Assembly: GCA_023393915.1 (NCBI GenBank)
Contig: JAEXBS010000021.1
Location: forward strand, 62,001-126,000
Direction of reading: 5' to 3'
Source: Bacteroidota bacterium
GTDB lineage: Bacteria > Bacteroidota > Bacteroidia > Flavobacteriales > Weeksellaceae
DNA length: 64,000 nucleotides
The translations under genes and the position numbers were made by a program. The notes below the pieces were generated by a model. The model saw only the letters and a list, made by a program, of their open reading frames with translations, was not told the DNA's origin and did no database searches. Shown piece after piece: positions 15,310 to 23,962 of the stretch (positions are counted from its first letter, which is position 1; every line of letters starts with the position of its first letter).

Positions 15310-16332
15310 TTGAACCAGTCACTAGTAGTTGTTAGCGGTGCCACCGGAATTTTAGGCCGGGTTTTGATTCTAGATCTTTTAAGAAGAGGAAAGAAAGTTC
15401 GTGCTTTAAAACGCCGTGAATCCGATTTAGGAGATGTTTTGAATTCCTTTTCCTATTACGAGCCCTTAGAGGAGCATTTATTAGAGAATCTTCAGTGGAG
15501 GGACGTCGATTTTGAAGATATGGATTCGATTACTTATGCGTTGGAAGGAGCAAGTGAACTCTACCACTGTTTGGCTTTGGTTTCTTTTGATCCTAAGGAT
15601 CGAGATGAACTTTTCTCAACCAATCATCAAATCACTCAAAGACTTCTTTATGCAGTAGAAGGCTCAAGCATTCAAGCAATGCTTTATGTTTCTTCCATTG
15701 CCGTATTAGATAAACAGCCCGGACAAACGGTCCTAGATGAAAGCTCGGATTTTGACCCCAAAAAACTTCATTCTTCTTATTCCTTATCGAAATACCTCTC
15801 TGAAATGGAAGTGATGCGAGCGGGAGCAGAAGGCCTTAATGTAGTGGTGGTTCAACCTGGAATTATTCTAGGGTCCGGAGGATGGAAAAGAAGCAGCGGA
15901 GCGCTGTTCTCTTCGTACCAGTCCTTGCCTTATGTGCCCAGTGGAACGGGCAATTATGTGGATGTACGGGATGTGAGTCGAGCCTCTATTGAACTAATGG
16001 AGAAGAAAAAATATGGAGAGCGCTACACGCTAGTAGCAGGGCAGTTTTCGAGCAAAAAAGTGAGCGATCTTATCCGAGAGAAAAGTGGATTAAAGCCCGC
16101 CCGAGTGCTCCCTAAATCATTGCTCGTTTTCTTTTCAAAATGGGCGCCCTACCTTTCTTTTCTCATTCCACCTCTTCGGTTTTTACACCCCTCGAATGTT
16201 AAGGCCTTAGTGGGAGAAGAGGTCGTTAGCTCAGAAAAAATAAAAAAGACGCTTGATTTTGAATTCATTCCTGTTGAAAAGAGTTTGAATGAGCACATAG
16301 ATCATTTCCTTTCTAAAGGAAAAATATTGTAA
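15310..16332 (+). CDS. NAD(P)-dependent epimerase/dehydratase family protein
   Basis: The product (about 340 residues) is an extended short-chain dehydrogenase. It starts with SLVVVSGATGILGRVLILDLLRRG (Rossmann GxTGxxG). It has the catalytic YSLSKYLSEM segment (YxxxK) after SSIAVLD, and a substrate-binding C-terminal part. Members of this group act on sugar nucleotides, steroids or dihydroflavonol-like ketones, and the substrate here is unknown. The frame is open from 15223, but that region contains the phytase terminator and a new -7 box, so translation must start later. TTG at 15310, directly before NQSLVVV, is the best candidate, with ATT at 15301 less likely. It is followed three bases later by the acyl-CoA ligase gene, an operon. 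Confidence 0.85.
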   Translation: MNQSLVVVSGATGILGRVLILDLLRRGKKVRALKRRESDLGDVLNSFSYYEPLEEHLLENLQWRDVDFEDMDSITYALEGASELYHCLALVSFDPKDRDELFSTNHQITQRLLYAVEGSSIQAMLYVSSIAVLDKQPGQTVLDESSDFDPKKLHSSYSLSKYLSEMEVMRAGAEGLNVVVVQPGIILGSGGWKRSSGALFSSYQSLPYVPSGTGNYVDVRDVSRASIELMEKKKYGERYTLVAGQFSSKKVSDLIREKSGLKPARVLPKSLLVFFSKWAPYLSFLIPPLRFLHPSNVKALVGEEVVSSEKIKKTLDFEFIPVEKSLNEHIDHFLSKGKIL

Positions 16333-16335
16333 TTT

Positions 16336-18093
16336 ATGAATTTAACTCAGTTTATAGAATCCAACGCCAATAAATTTTTGACCCGCCCGGCGATCGGTTT
16401 TAAGAAGGACGATGAATGGAAATCCCTATCCTGGATGGATTTTCGTCGAACGATTTATAAAACCGCCAATGCTTTAAAAAATTACGGAATCGGGCCAGGA
16501 GACCGGGTAGGAATCTACAGCGATAATTCTGCAGAATGGGTCGTGTTTGATTTGGCTGCTCTTGCTATTGGAGCCGTAACCGTTCCCCTTTATTCAACAG
16601 CTAACGAAGAGCAAATTCGTTATATTTTAAAAGATGCGCAGGTAAGAATCCTTTTAACGGGGAATCAAGAGCAGTACGAGAGAAGCTACGTGCTTTTAGA
16701 GGAAGGACATATTGAGCTGTTAATTGCTGCTAAGAAAAGAACATGGATTAAAAAGCAAAATACGTTTTACCTTGAAGACTTCATAATGGAGGCCTCCGAT
16801 TCCCTTGAAATCGAGCCTCGAGATTCAGAGGATCTCGCGACACTTATTTACACTTCTGGAACGACCGGAGTTCCCAAAGGAGTGATGCTGACCCACGGAA
16901 ACTTCACCAACAATATTAATAGTCACTTTGACTTTTTCAAATTTAAAAACTTTACTTCAGAGCATTCCTTGGCCTTCTTGCCTTTAACTCATGTTTTTGA
17001 ACGCAGCTGGACCTACCTGTGTTTGACCGGAGGGGCCAAAGTAACATTTTTAGAAAATACAACCCAGATTGCTTCGGCTTTAAAAGAAGTAAAACCTACT
17101 ATGATGTGCGCGGTTCCGCGGTTTTTCCAAAAAATATACATCGGAGTCAATCAGAAGATGGAAGAGAGTTCTGATCTTAAGAAGAAACTTTTCCACTGGG
17201 CTCTTTCCCTAGGAAAACAAAAGTCAGAGCTTAGAAGGGATGGAAAGAATGTTCCTTTGGGATTGCAACTCAAATATGCATTGGCGGACCGATTGGTCTT
17301 TAGTAAAATAAAGAACCAAATGGGAGGAAACCTATGGTTTATGCCATGTGGAGGAGCTTCGATATCAAGGGACGTAAGTGATTTTTTCGACCACATTGGG
17401 CTTCATTTAACCGTAGGCTACGGTCTTACTGAAACCACTGCAACCGTTACGGCCATGCCGTTAGAAGGGTACAAGCCCGGAAGCTGTGGAATCCTTTTGG
17501 GAGGTACTGAAATTAATCTTGGAGAAGACAATGAAATTCTAGTGAAAGGAACGGGCGTAATGAAAGGGTACTACAATAGAGAGGAAGAAACCAAAGCGGT
17601 ATTAAGTGAGGACGGATGGCTTAGAACGGGAGATCAGGGAGAACTGCGCGATGGACATTTGTTTATCACCGATCGATTAAAAGATTTAATGAAAACTTCC
17701 AATGGAAAGTACGTGGCTCCCCAACCCATCGAAAATCTATTAAGTGATCAGCCACTGATCGCTTCGGTAGTTTTAGTAGCGGAAAACCGACCTTTTGTTT
17801 CTGCGCTACTTGTGCCGAACTTTGAAGTGTTAAAACCGCTGGCTGAAGAGAAAGGGCTCTTAGGACTTACTGAGCAGGAGCTTTGCGAGCATCCTGAAAT
17901 TAAAAAGCTCATGGACGAGACGGTAAATCTTGCACAGAAAAACCTCCAAGGTTTTGAAAAAGTAAAAAAAATGTATTTACTGCCCCAAGAATTCGCGATT
18001 GAATCCGGCGAGATGACCCCGACACTGAAAATTAGAAGAAAAGTGGTTTTGGAGCGTTATGCAGATGCTGTTGAATCCATGTACCATAATTAA
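16336..18093 (+). CDS. long-chain fatty acid--CoA ligase (AMP-binding)
   Basis: This 585-residue adenylate-forming enzyme activates a fatty acid to acyl-CoA through an acyl-AMP. It has the P-loop-like motif LIYTSGTTGVPKGVMLTHGN (about 172-191), the LPLTHVFERSW segment typical of long-chain acyl-CoA synthetases, the GYGLTETTATVTA motif, and the hinge TGDQGELRDGHLFITDRLKDLMKTSNGKYVAP. No signal peptide is present, and it is likely peripheral to the inner membrane. The start ATG at 16336 comes three bases after the epimerase stop, so the two are translated from one message. The pair may handle the same lipid intermediate, but that is not shown. Confidence 0.93.
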   Translation: MNLTQFIESNANKFLTRPAIGFKKDDEWKSLSWMDFRRTIYKTANALKNYGIGPGDRVGIYSDNSAEWVVFDLAALAIGAVTVPLYSTANEEQIRYILKDAQVRILLTGNQEQYERSYVLLEEGHIELLIAAKKRTWIKKQNTFYLEDFIMEASDSLEIEPRDSEDLATLIYTSGTTGVPKGVMLTHGNFTNNINSHFDFFKFKNFTSEHSLAFLPLTHVFERSWTYLCLTGGAKVTFLENTTQIASALKEVKPTMMCAVPRFFQKIYIGVNQKMEESSDLKKKLFHWALSLGKQKSELRRDGKNVPLGLQLKYALADRLVFSKIKNQMGGNLWFMPCGGASISRDVSDFFDHIGLHLTVGYGLTETTATVTAMPLEGYKPGSCGILLGGTEINLGEDNEILVKGTGVMKGYYNREEETKAVLSEDGWLRTGDQGELRDGHLFITDRLKDLMKTSNGKYVAPQPIENLLSDQPLIASVVLVAENRPFVSALLVPNFEVLKPLAEEKGLLGLTEQELCEHPEIKKLMDETVNLAQKNLQGFEKVKKMYLLPQEFAIESGEMTPTLKIRRKVVLERYADAVESMYHN

Positions 18094-18116
18094 TATAAAA
18101 GAGAATATCCATTCCT

Positions 18117-19169
18117 ATGCTTACTGAATTTATTCCGCAACATAAAAAAGAAACTTTTTCTTCAACGGTGAAAGAAACCGCTCCGAGTAATATTGCGCTA
18201 ATCAAATATTGGGGTAAATACCTTTCACAAATTCCAGCCAATCCAAGCATTAGCTATACCCTTACAAATTGCCATACCAACACCGAGCTTTCTTTTGAGA
18301 AAGGACAGGCGTTCTCGGTTAAGGTCTTATTATCGGGAGAAGAAAAACAGGATTTTGCCTTTAAAATAGAAAAGTATTTTCGTTCCATAGAGCGCTACCT
18401 GCCTTGGATTTTAGAGGGGAGCTACCTGGTAAAGACCGAAAATTCTTTTCCACACAGTTCCGGAATTGCTTCCTCTGCTTCCGGTTTTGCTGCCTTAGCC
18501 AAATGTCTACTTCGTCTAGATCAGCTCTTTGGAGAGGAAGAATCGCTGGATTTAAAAAAAGCCAGTTTCCTTGCTCGACTTGGAAGCGGTTCGGCAGCAA
18601 GAAGTCTTGAAGAAGGAATGCAAGTATGGGGTGAAACTCCAGAAGTAGAAGGCAGCTCAGACCTTTACGCGGTAAGTTATCCTTCTGAGGAGATCCATCC
18701 TGTATTCAAAGACTTTAATGATTACGTCCTTTTGATTCATGAAGGAGAAAAAAGTGTTAGTTCTACTGCGGGGCACAATCTGATGAATGATCATCCCTAT
18801 GCGCAAAGAAGATTTGAGGAGGCGAGAGAAAATTTTACTAAAATAAAATCCATCTTAAAATCAGGCGCACTTGAGGACTTTATAGAACTAGTGGAACACG
18901 AAGCCCTTACGCTTCATGCACTAATGATGATGAGCTCTCCGGCCTATCTTTTAATGAGACCCGAAACGCTAAGTGTGCTTCAAAGCATCTGGCGCTTTAG
19001 AAAAGAGACGGGACATCCTCTCTTCTTTACTCTCGATGCAGGAGCCAATGTGCATCTACTTTTCCCATCGGGAGAATCCAAAGAGGCCATTGAAGCCTTT
19101 ATTGAAAAAGAGCTTCTGCCTTTTTCTCAAAAAGGAGGCCTGGTAAAAGACCGTATGGTCTTTGCTTAA
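18117..19169 (+). CDS. mvaD: diphosphomevalonate decarboxylase
   Basis: MvaD converts mevalonate 5-diphosphate, ATP-dependently, into isopentenyl diphosphate, the last step of the mevalonate pathway. The 350-residue GHMP-family protein contains APSNIALIKYWGKY (about 22-35), NPSISYTL, the ATP loop FPHSSGIASSASGFAALA (about 111-128) and LARLGSGSAARSL. The catalytic Asp lies in TLDAGANVHLL. These motifs separate MvaD from other GHMP kinases. It follows the acyl-CoA ligase by 23 bp and may belong to its operon. The carotenoid gene at the window end would use the isoprenoid units this pathway makes. Confidence 0.95.
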   Translation: MLTEFIPQHKKETFSSTVKETAPSNIALIKYWGKYLSQIPANPSISYTLTNCHTNTELSFEKGQAFSVKVLLSGEEKQDFAFKIEKYFRSIERYLPWILEGSYLVKTENSFPHSSGIASSASGFAALAKCLLRLDQLFGEEESLDLKKASFLARLGSGSAARSLEEGMQVWGETPEVEGSSDLYAVSYPSEEIHPVFKDFNDYVLLIHEGEKSVSSTAGHNLMNDHPYAQRRFEEARENFTKIKSILKSGALEDFIELVEHEALTLHALMMMSSPAYLLMRPETLSVLQSIWRFRKETGHPLFFTLDAGANVHLLFPSGESKEAIEAFIEKELLPFSQKGGLVKDRMVFA

Positions 19170-19204
19170 GAAAAAGCTTTAAATTAAAAAAAGAAAATTC
19201 AGAT

Positions 19205-20326
19205 ATGAAAATAGGAATATTAGGTGGAGGTCAATTGGGACGCATGTTGATTCAAGAGGCTCTAAGTTACGACGATCAGTGGTTTACTTTGGATCCAGAT
19301 CCTAAGGCTCCCTGCCATCAGATTTCTGATTTTACGTGCGGAAGTTTTAATGATTACGAAGAGGTACTTTCCTTTGGAGAAGGAAAAGATGTGGTCTCCA
19401 TTGAAATTGAGCACGTTAATGTGAAAGCCCTTTACGAGCTAGAAAATAGAGGAATAAAAGTGATTCCTGCGCCGCATATTATTGAAATCATTCAGCAAAA
19501 AATTCTTCAAAAGGAATTTTATTTAAAAAATAACCTTCCATCCCCTGAATTTCAGGTAATCCAAAAGGCAAGCGAGCTTAATTTTCCTTTTCCTTTTGTT
19601 CAGAAACTTAATACCGGAGGTTACGATGGGAAAGGCGTTCAAGTCATTCATTCCCAAGAGGATTTGCATAAACTCTGGGATGAGCCCTCAGTAATCGAAT
19701 CCTTAGTGGATATAGACAAAGAACTTTCCCTTATCATTGCTAGAAATTCAAGTGGAGAAGTGAAGCAGTTCCCGGTCACTGAAATGGTAGCGGATCCAAA
19801 ACTCAATCTCCTTGATTTCAATATTTGCCCAAGCGAGCTTACACTAGAGGTAGAACAGCAAATTGAAAAGATAGCTAAAGGATTTATTGAGGCTGCTGAT
19901 TCTGCGGGACTTTTTGCTATTGAACTCTTTTTGGATAAACAGGGCAAAGTATGGATCAACGAAACCGCGCCAAGGCTTCACAACTCAGGGCACCAAAGCC
20001 AAGAAGGAAATTTGAACTCTCAATTTGAGCAGATGTATCGGGTGCTAAAAGATCTTCCACTAGCTTCTACGGAAGCAAAAGGTTTTTCAGGCATGCTGAA
20101 TTTAGTAGGAGAGGAGGGCTATACGGGTCCTGTCAATTACGAAGGGATTGAGAAAGTACTTTCGCGCCCCAACTGCTACGTTCACCTTTATGGAAAAACA
20201 ATGACCAAACCGGGACGAAAAATGGGGCACATCAATATTGTGAGTGGGTCGAAAGAAGAACTACTTTCTGAGCTTCAAGAAGTCAAAAGCCTCGTTAAGG
20301 TGATCGCTCGGGAAGGGCAAAAGTAA
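19205..20326 (+). CDS. purK: 5-(carboxyamino)imidazole ribonucleotide synthase
   Basis: PurK is the ATP-grasp enzyme that makes N5-CAIR from AIR, ATP and bicarbonate in purine synthesis. The 373-residue product starts MKIGILGGGQLGRMLIQEA and shows VQKLNTGGYDGKGVQVI (about 131-147) and the metal-binding region WINETAPRLHNSGHQSQEG (about 249-267). PurE follows 39 bp downstream, so both steps of the two-enzyme AIR carboxylation route are together, as usual. Length and motif order are normal. Confidence 0.97.
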   Translation: MKIGILGGGQLGRMLIQEALSYDDQWFTLDPDPKAPCHQISDFTCGSFNDYEEVLSFGEGKDVVSIEIEHVNVKALYELENRGIKVIPAPHIIEIIQQKILQKEFYLKNNLPSPEFQVIQKASELNFPFPFVQKLNTGGYDGKGVQVIHSQEDLHKLWDEPSVIESLVDIDKELSLIIARNSSGEVKQFPVTEMVADPKLNLLDFNICPSELTLEVEQQIEKIAKGFIEAADSAGLFAIELFLDKQGKVWINETAPRLHNSGHQSQEGNLNSQFEQMYRVLKDLPLASTEAKGFSGMLNLVGEEGYTGPVNYEGIEKVLSRPNCYVHLYGKTMTKPGRKMGHINIVSGSKEELLSELQEVKSLVKVIAREGQK

Positions 20327-20365
20327 ATTTCTAATTTATTTATCTTTACAGTAATATTTAAGCCA

Positions 20366-20869
20366 ATGGTAGGAATTATAATGGGATCCAAAAGCGATCT
20401 TCACATCATGGAAAAGGCAGCAGAGGTTCTTAAGTCTCTTGAAGTTCCTTACGAACTGACGGTAGTCTCAGCACATCGCACTCCGCTTCGTATGGTTGAG
20501 TATGCACAAAAAGCGAAGGGAAGAGGCCTGAAAGTGATTATTGCTGGAGCGGGTGGAGCGGCACATTTGCCAGGTATGGTCGCAAGCGAAACCACTCTTC
20601 CTGTAATTGGCGTGCCGATTCTTTCAAGTAATTCTATTGACGGATGGGATTCTGTTCTTTCTATTCTTCAAATGCCTTCCGGAATTCCCGTAGCAACGGT
20701 GGCTTTAAATGGAGCAACCAATGCCGGACTTTTAGCCGCAAGAATTCTGGGAACTTCTGATGAGAATTTGTCTCATAGGCTTTCGCTTTATCAGAAAGAG
20801 CTGGAAGAAAAAGTATTAGGGACCATTGAAGAGATTAAAAAAGAGCATCCCAACGGGTTTGATCTTTAA
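20366..20869 (+). CDS. purE: 5-(carboxyamino)imidazole ribonucleotide mutase
   Basis: PurE rearranges N5-CAIR to CAIR, the step after PurK. The 167-residue class I protein has GIIMGSKSDL (3-12), VSAHRTPLRM, GAGGAAHLPGMVAS and the PSGIPVATVALNGATNAGLLAARIL segment, all diagnostic. It overlaps the convergent esterase gene by four bases at its 3' end. No independent terminator is visible between the two. A weak -7-like TATCTTTA lies upstream, so it may also have its own promoter. Confidence 0.97.
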   Translation: MVGIIMGSKSDLHIMEKAAEVLKSLEVPYELTVVSAHRTPLRMVEYAQKAKGRGLKVIIAGAGGAAHLPGMVASETTLPVIGVPILSSNSIDGWDSVLSILQMPSGIPVATVALNGATNAGLLAARILGTSDENLSHRLSLYQKELEEKVLGTIEEIKKEHPNGFDL

Positions 20870-21696
20870 TCCATAAGCCACTTATAGGCGGATGGAAATT
20901 CCTTTCTCCAGTAAGCCTCGTTATGCTTTCCGTCCTCGTCTGTACGATAGTAGATGTTTTTGTCTTTGACTCCTTTGGACTTAAGTAAAAAAATAACGCT
21001 GTCGGTATTCCCCTTCATGTCTTTCATCTCGTGAGTGCCTTCGATGAAATAGTACTTATGTTTGCCTAAGTTCTTAGGAAGCTGAGCGAGGTATTGCCTT
21101 AAAGAATATTTGTTGAACCAAAAGGCAGAACTAAAACTAAGAACTTTTCCAAAGGTTTTTGGATAAGATGCAGCCCCGTAAACAGAAATGAGCGCACCAA
21201 GTGAACTTCCTCCTAAAAGGGTGTGTTTTGCTCCTTTTTTGGTTCGGTAGTTCTGATCAATATAAGGTTTTAAAGTCTCTACAATAAATGCCATGTATTC
21301 TTTTCCTTTTCCTCCGCCGTATTGTGCATTGGGGAAGGGTGAGAGTTCCTCAATCCTTTTCTCACCACCGTTATCGATTCCCACTACAATGGCCTCTGTA
21401 AATCCTTCTTTGGCTAATGCATTAAGGGTTTCATCGATGCCCCATTCTCCTGCATAAGAAGTGGCCTCGTCAAAGAGGTTTTGACCGTCATGAAGGTAAA
21501 GCACGGGATAAGTTTTGGACTTCTCTAACGTATAGCTTGGAGGGAGATAAATCCAAATCCTTCTGTCTCTATCAAGTTGAGGCATGGAAAAAGAATCGGA
21601 AAGTATAGAAACGTTCTCTTCTAAGGTGGAGGTTTTTTCTTGCGCTTTAGGTAAGGTAAGAAGCAGAAGAAAGAAGACTACTAATAAAGGTTTCAT
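20866..21696 (-). CDS. secreted alpha/beta hydrolase, esterase D (putative esterase) family
   Basis: The 276-residue protein has a signal peptide (MKPLLVVFFLLLLTLPKAQ) and the PF00756-type fold. It contains RIWIYLPPSY, YPVLYLHDGQNLFDEAT (about 64-80), the nucleophile region LLGGSSLGALIS (Ser in GGSSLG) and a late catalytic His (DGKHNEAYWRKEFPSAYKWL). Related proteins include ferric-enterobactin esterases (IroE-like) and feruloyl or other carboxyl esterases. The siderophore importer a few genes away makes a siderophore-esterase role conceivable, but it is separated by tyrS and a terminator. It probably shares a transcript with the esterase gene 11 bp upstream. Confidence 0.85.
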   Translation of the reverse strand: MKPLLVVFFLLLLTLPKAQEKTSTLEENVSILSDSFSMPQLDRDRRIWIYLPPSYTLEKSKTYPVLYLHDGQNLFDEATSYAGEWGIDETLNALAKEGFTEAIVVGIDNGGEKRIEELSPFPNAQYGGGKGKEYMAFIVETLKPYIDQNYRTKKGAKHTLLGGSSLGALISVYGAASYPKTFGKVLSFSSAFWFNKYSLRQYLAQLPKNLGKHKYYFIEGTHEMKDMKGNTDSVIFLLKSKGVKDKNIYYRTDEDGKHNEAYWRKEFPSAYKWLMD

Positions 21697-21707
21697 GATT
21701 AGAAAAA

Positions 21708-22346
21708 TTAGGAATTAAAGAATTGCATCAGGTCCAAGTAGTTTTTTTTATTGATTCCGTGTCCTGCCATGTATTCTCTAAAGGTAAAATAGCAGCCTTT
21801 CTCGTAAAGCAAATCGGCAGCCTTTGCGCCCCATTCAAGAGGAATGGTCGCGTCGTCCGAGCCATGAGAAACAAAAAAACGAAGCGGCTCCATGCGTTTC
21901 TTTTCGGCTTTGCTCCCTATTAATATTTGGGGCTCGGGATAGGTTGAGAGTAGGGCTACTTTTGAAAAGAGCTCAGGATAAGTTAAAGCCAGAGCATAGG
22001 TGAGTACTCCTCCTTGACTGAATCCTGCAATATGATTTCTTTGGGTTTTTATGTTGTAACGCTGAGGAATTTCTTTTAGCGATTTCATCAGAAGATTGAG
22101 CGACTCTTTAGCTCGAGTAGGATCGAAATAATTCTCTGGATCATTGAAATCAATATCGTACCAGCAGTATTCCCCCATAGGGCTAGAGTAGGGAGCCCTA
22201 AAGCTTACTATAAGCCAATCTTCCGGTAGATCTTCTCGGAAGGAGAAAAGGTCTTGTTCATTGCTGCCGTAACCGTGCAAAAGGTAAAGGATAGGGGTGT
22301 TTTCACGGAGCACCATGGGCTCGCGTACTAAATATTGTAATTCCAT
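21708..22346 (-). CDS. phospholipase/carboxylesterase-type alpha/beta hydrolase
   Basis: The 212-residue cytoplasmic protein matches the carboxylesterase YpfH/EstB-like group. It has YLLHGYGSNEQDLFSF (about 20-36), IVSFRAPY, the nucleophile elbow IAGFSQGGVLTYALAL (GFSQGG), the Asp region FVSHGSDDATIPLEWG and His in EYMAGHGI. Such enzymes hydrolyse short-chain acyl esters or lysophospholipids. The ATG at 22346 follows the perfect -7 element TATATTTG by only four bases, so it is probably the first codon of the message. The second esterase gene lies 11 bp downstream in the same operon. Confidence 0.88.
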   Translation of the reverse strand: MELQYLVREPMVLRENTPILYLLHGYGSNEQDLFSFREDLPEDWLIVSFRAPYSSPMGEYCWYDIDFNDPENYFDPTRAKESLNLLMKSLKEIPQRYNIKTQRNHIAGFSQGGVLTYALALTYPELFSKVALLSTYPEPQILIGSKAEKKRMEPLRFFVSHGSDDATIPLEWGAKAADLLYEKGCYFTFREYMAGHGINKKNYLDLMQFFNS

Positions 22347-22350
22347 AGTT

Positions 22351-22358
22351 CAAATATA
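22351..22358 (-). promoter_or_regulatory. -7 element of the two-esterase operon (TATATTTG)
   Basis: TATATTTG on the minus strand matches TAnnTTTG and ends four bases before the ATG at 22346. A transcript starting the usual few bases downstream would be leaderless. Confidence 0.55.
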
Positions 22359-22410
22359 CTTTATTTCGCGTGTATTATTTCTTTGCCCCTGCCTTAAAAA
22401 AAGTAGGAAA

Positions 22411-22441
22411 ACAAAAAACGGCGCCTAAAAAGGACGCCGTT
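22411..22441 (-). terminator. terminator of tyrS
   Basis: On the minus strand AACGGCGTCC pairs with GGCGCCGTT around a T-rich loop with one internal mismatch, and TTTTTTGTTTT follows. It lies 22 bases after the tyrS stop. Confidence 0.9.
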
Positions 22442-22462
22442 CTATTTTTATTATAACAGGAG

Positions 22463-23758
22463 TTATAGTGCTTTAACGATGAAATAATTTTTCTTTCCTT
22501 TTTGAAGAAGTAGAAAACTTCCATCAATTAAATCGCTTGGCTGAACAGTAAACGTGTCGTTTATTTTGGTTTTGTTCACCGAAATAGCGTTTCCATTTAA
22601 TTCTCTTTGCGCCTCACTTTTGGATTTTAAAAATCCGCTGTGCTCGGAGAGGAGCTCTACCATGCTGCTTTGAAAAAGGATTTCTTTCGAAATTTCTTTT
22701 TGTGGAACCCCTTCAAAGACCTCTAAGAAAGTCTCCTGGTCCAGGGAAGTAAGGTCCTCTGCAGTTGAGCGACCAAAAAGGATCTCAGAAGCCTGCATCG
22801 CTTTTTCGTAGTCGCTTTCGCTGTGCACCCATACCGTTACTTCTTTAGCTAAGCGCTTTTGAAGTTTTCTTTCGTGAGGGGCTTCTTGGTGTTCTTTAAT
22901 TAACTCCTCAATGGTTGACTGATCCAAAAACGTGTAGTATTTGATAAAACGCTCAGCGTCTTGATCTGAAGAGTTCAGCCAAAATTGGTAAAACTTGTAG
23001 GGAGAAGTTCTCTTTTTGTCGAGCCAGTAGTTCTCTCCGCTTTCAGATTTTCCGAATTTAGAACCATCGGCTTTCGTAATTAAAGGAACGGTCAAGGCGA
23101 AGGCTTCCCCTTGTACTTTTCTTCTAATGAGTTCGGTTCCCGTAGTAATGTTTCCCCACTGATCGGATCCTCCCATTTGAAGCCTTACTTTTTTCTCTTT
23201 GTAGAGGTGTAGAAAATCGTATCCTTGCAGAAGTTGGTAAGTGAATTCAGTAAAACTCATTCCTTCCACCCCTTCTTCACCTGAAAAACGCTTTTTCACA
23301 GAGTCTTTGGCCATCATGTAATTTACAGTGATGTGTTTTCCAATTTCTTTTGCGAATTCTAAGAAAGTGATGGGCTTCATCCAATCGTAGTTGTTGACAA
23401 GCTCCGCTTTATTTTCTCCCTCTCCATCAAAATCTAGGAATCGAGAAAGTTGTCCTTTTAAGCACTCTACATAGTGATTTAAAGTCGCTTCGTCCAGTAA
23501 GTTTCTTTCTGCAGATTTACCTGATGGATCTCCAATCATTCCGGTTGCTCCTCCAACAAGTGCAATAGGTTTATGACCGTGCTGTTGAAAATGGGCTAGT
23601 ACTTTGATTGGAATTAAACTACCAATGTGCAGCGAATCGGCTGTGGGATCAAATCCAATATAAGCCGTGGTCATTTCTTTATTGAGTTGTTCTTCGGTTC
23701 CGGGCATCATGTCGTGGTAAAGCCCACGCCACTTCAATTCTTCGATAAAAGGATTCAT
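22463..23758 (-). CDS. tyrS: tyrosyl-tRNA synthetase
   Basis: TyrS charges tRNA-Tyr. The 431-residue class I synthetase shows TAYIGFDPTADSLHIGSLIPI with the HIGH-type motif HIGS (about 42-45), the tyrosine pocket GGSDQWGNITTGTELIRR, the KMSKS-type loop GSKFGKSESG (about 230-239) and a C-terminal S4 RNA-binding domain (about 360-425). The length fits the TyrS type 1 group. A -7 element, TACTTTTG (23787-23794 on the minus strand), lies 28 bases upstream of the ATG. The gene stands alone between two terminators. Confidence 0.98.
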   Translation of the reverse strand: MNPFIEELKWRGLYHDMMPGTEEQLNKEMTTAYIGFDPTADSLHIGSLIPIKVLAHFQQHGHKPIALVGGATGMIGDPSGKSAERNLLDEATLNHYVECLKGQLSRFLDFDGEGENKAELVNNYDWMKPITFLEFAKEIGKHITVNYMMAKDSVKKRFSGEEGVEGMSFTEFTYQLLQGYDFLHLYKEKKVRLQMGGSDQWGNITTGTELIRRKVQGEAFALTVPLITKADGSKFGKSESGENYWLDKKRTSPYKFYQFWLNSSDQDAERFIKYYTFLDQSTIEELIKEHQEAPHERKLQKRLAKEVTVWVHSESDYEKAMQASEILFGRSTAEDLTSLDQETFLEVFEGVPQKEISKEILFQSSMVELLSEHSGFLKSKSEAQRELNGNAISVNKTKINDTFTVQPSDLIDGSFLLLQKGKKNYFIVKAL

Positions 23759-23786
23759 TGTTTCTTAAAAGTACTTAGATAAGGTG

Positions 23787-23794
23787 CAAAAGTA
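23787..23794 (-). promoter_or_regulatory. -7 element of tyrS (TACTTTTG)
   Basis: TACTTTTG on the minus strand matches TAnnTTTG. It lies 28 bases before the tyrS ATG. No clear -33 element was found. Confidence 0.5.
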
Positions 23795-23863
23795 CTAAAT
23801 AACCTGAGATTTAAGGGTATGGTAGCGCTACATTTTGCTTTTATAGTGTGAAGTCCGAAGCCG

Positions 23864-23895
23864 AAAAAACCGCCTTTCGATAAAGGCGGTTTTAA
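23864..23895 (-). terminator. terminator of the siderophore ABC importer operon
   Basis: The minus strand reads AAAACCGCCTTT, a four-base loop ATCG, then AAAGGCGGTTTTTT. The stem is perfect, and the site follows the substrate-binding protein stop by about 70 bases. Confidence 0.9.
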
Positions 23896-23962
23896 TAGGG
23901 TATTTGGTCCCTTGAAGTTGTTTCTTTTCTAGAATGAACTTTTCAAGTAGAGGGGTTTTTTT

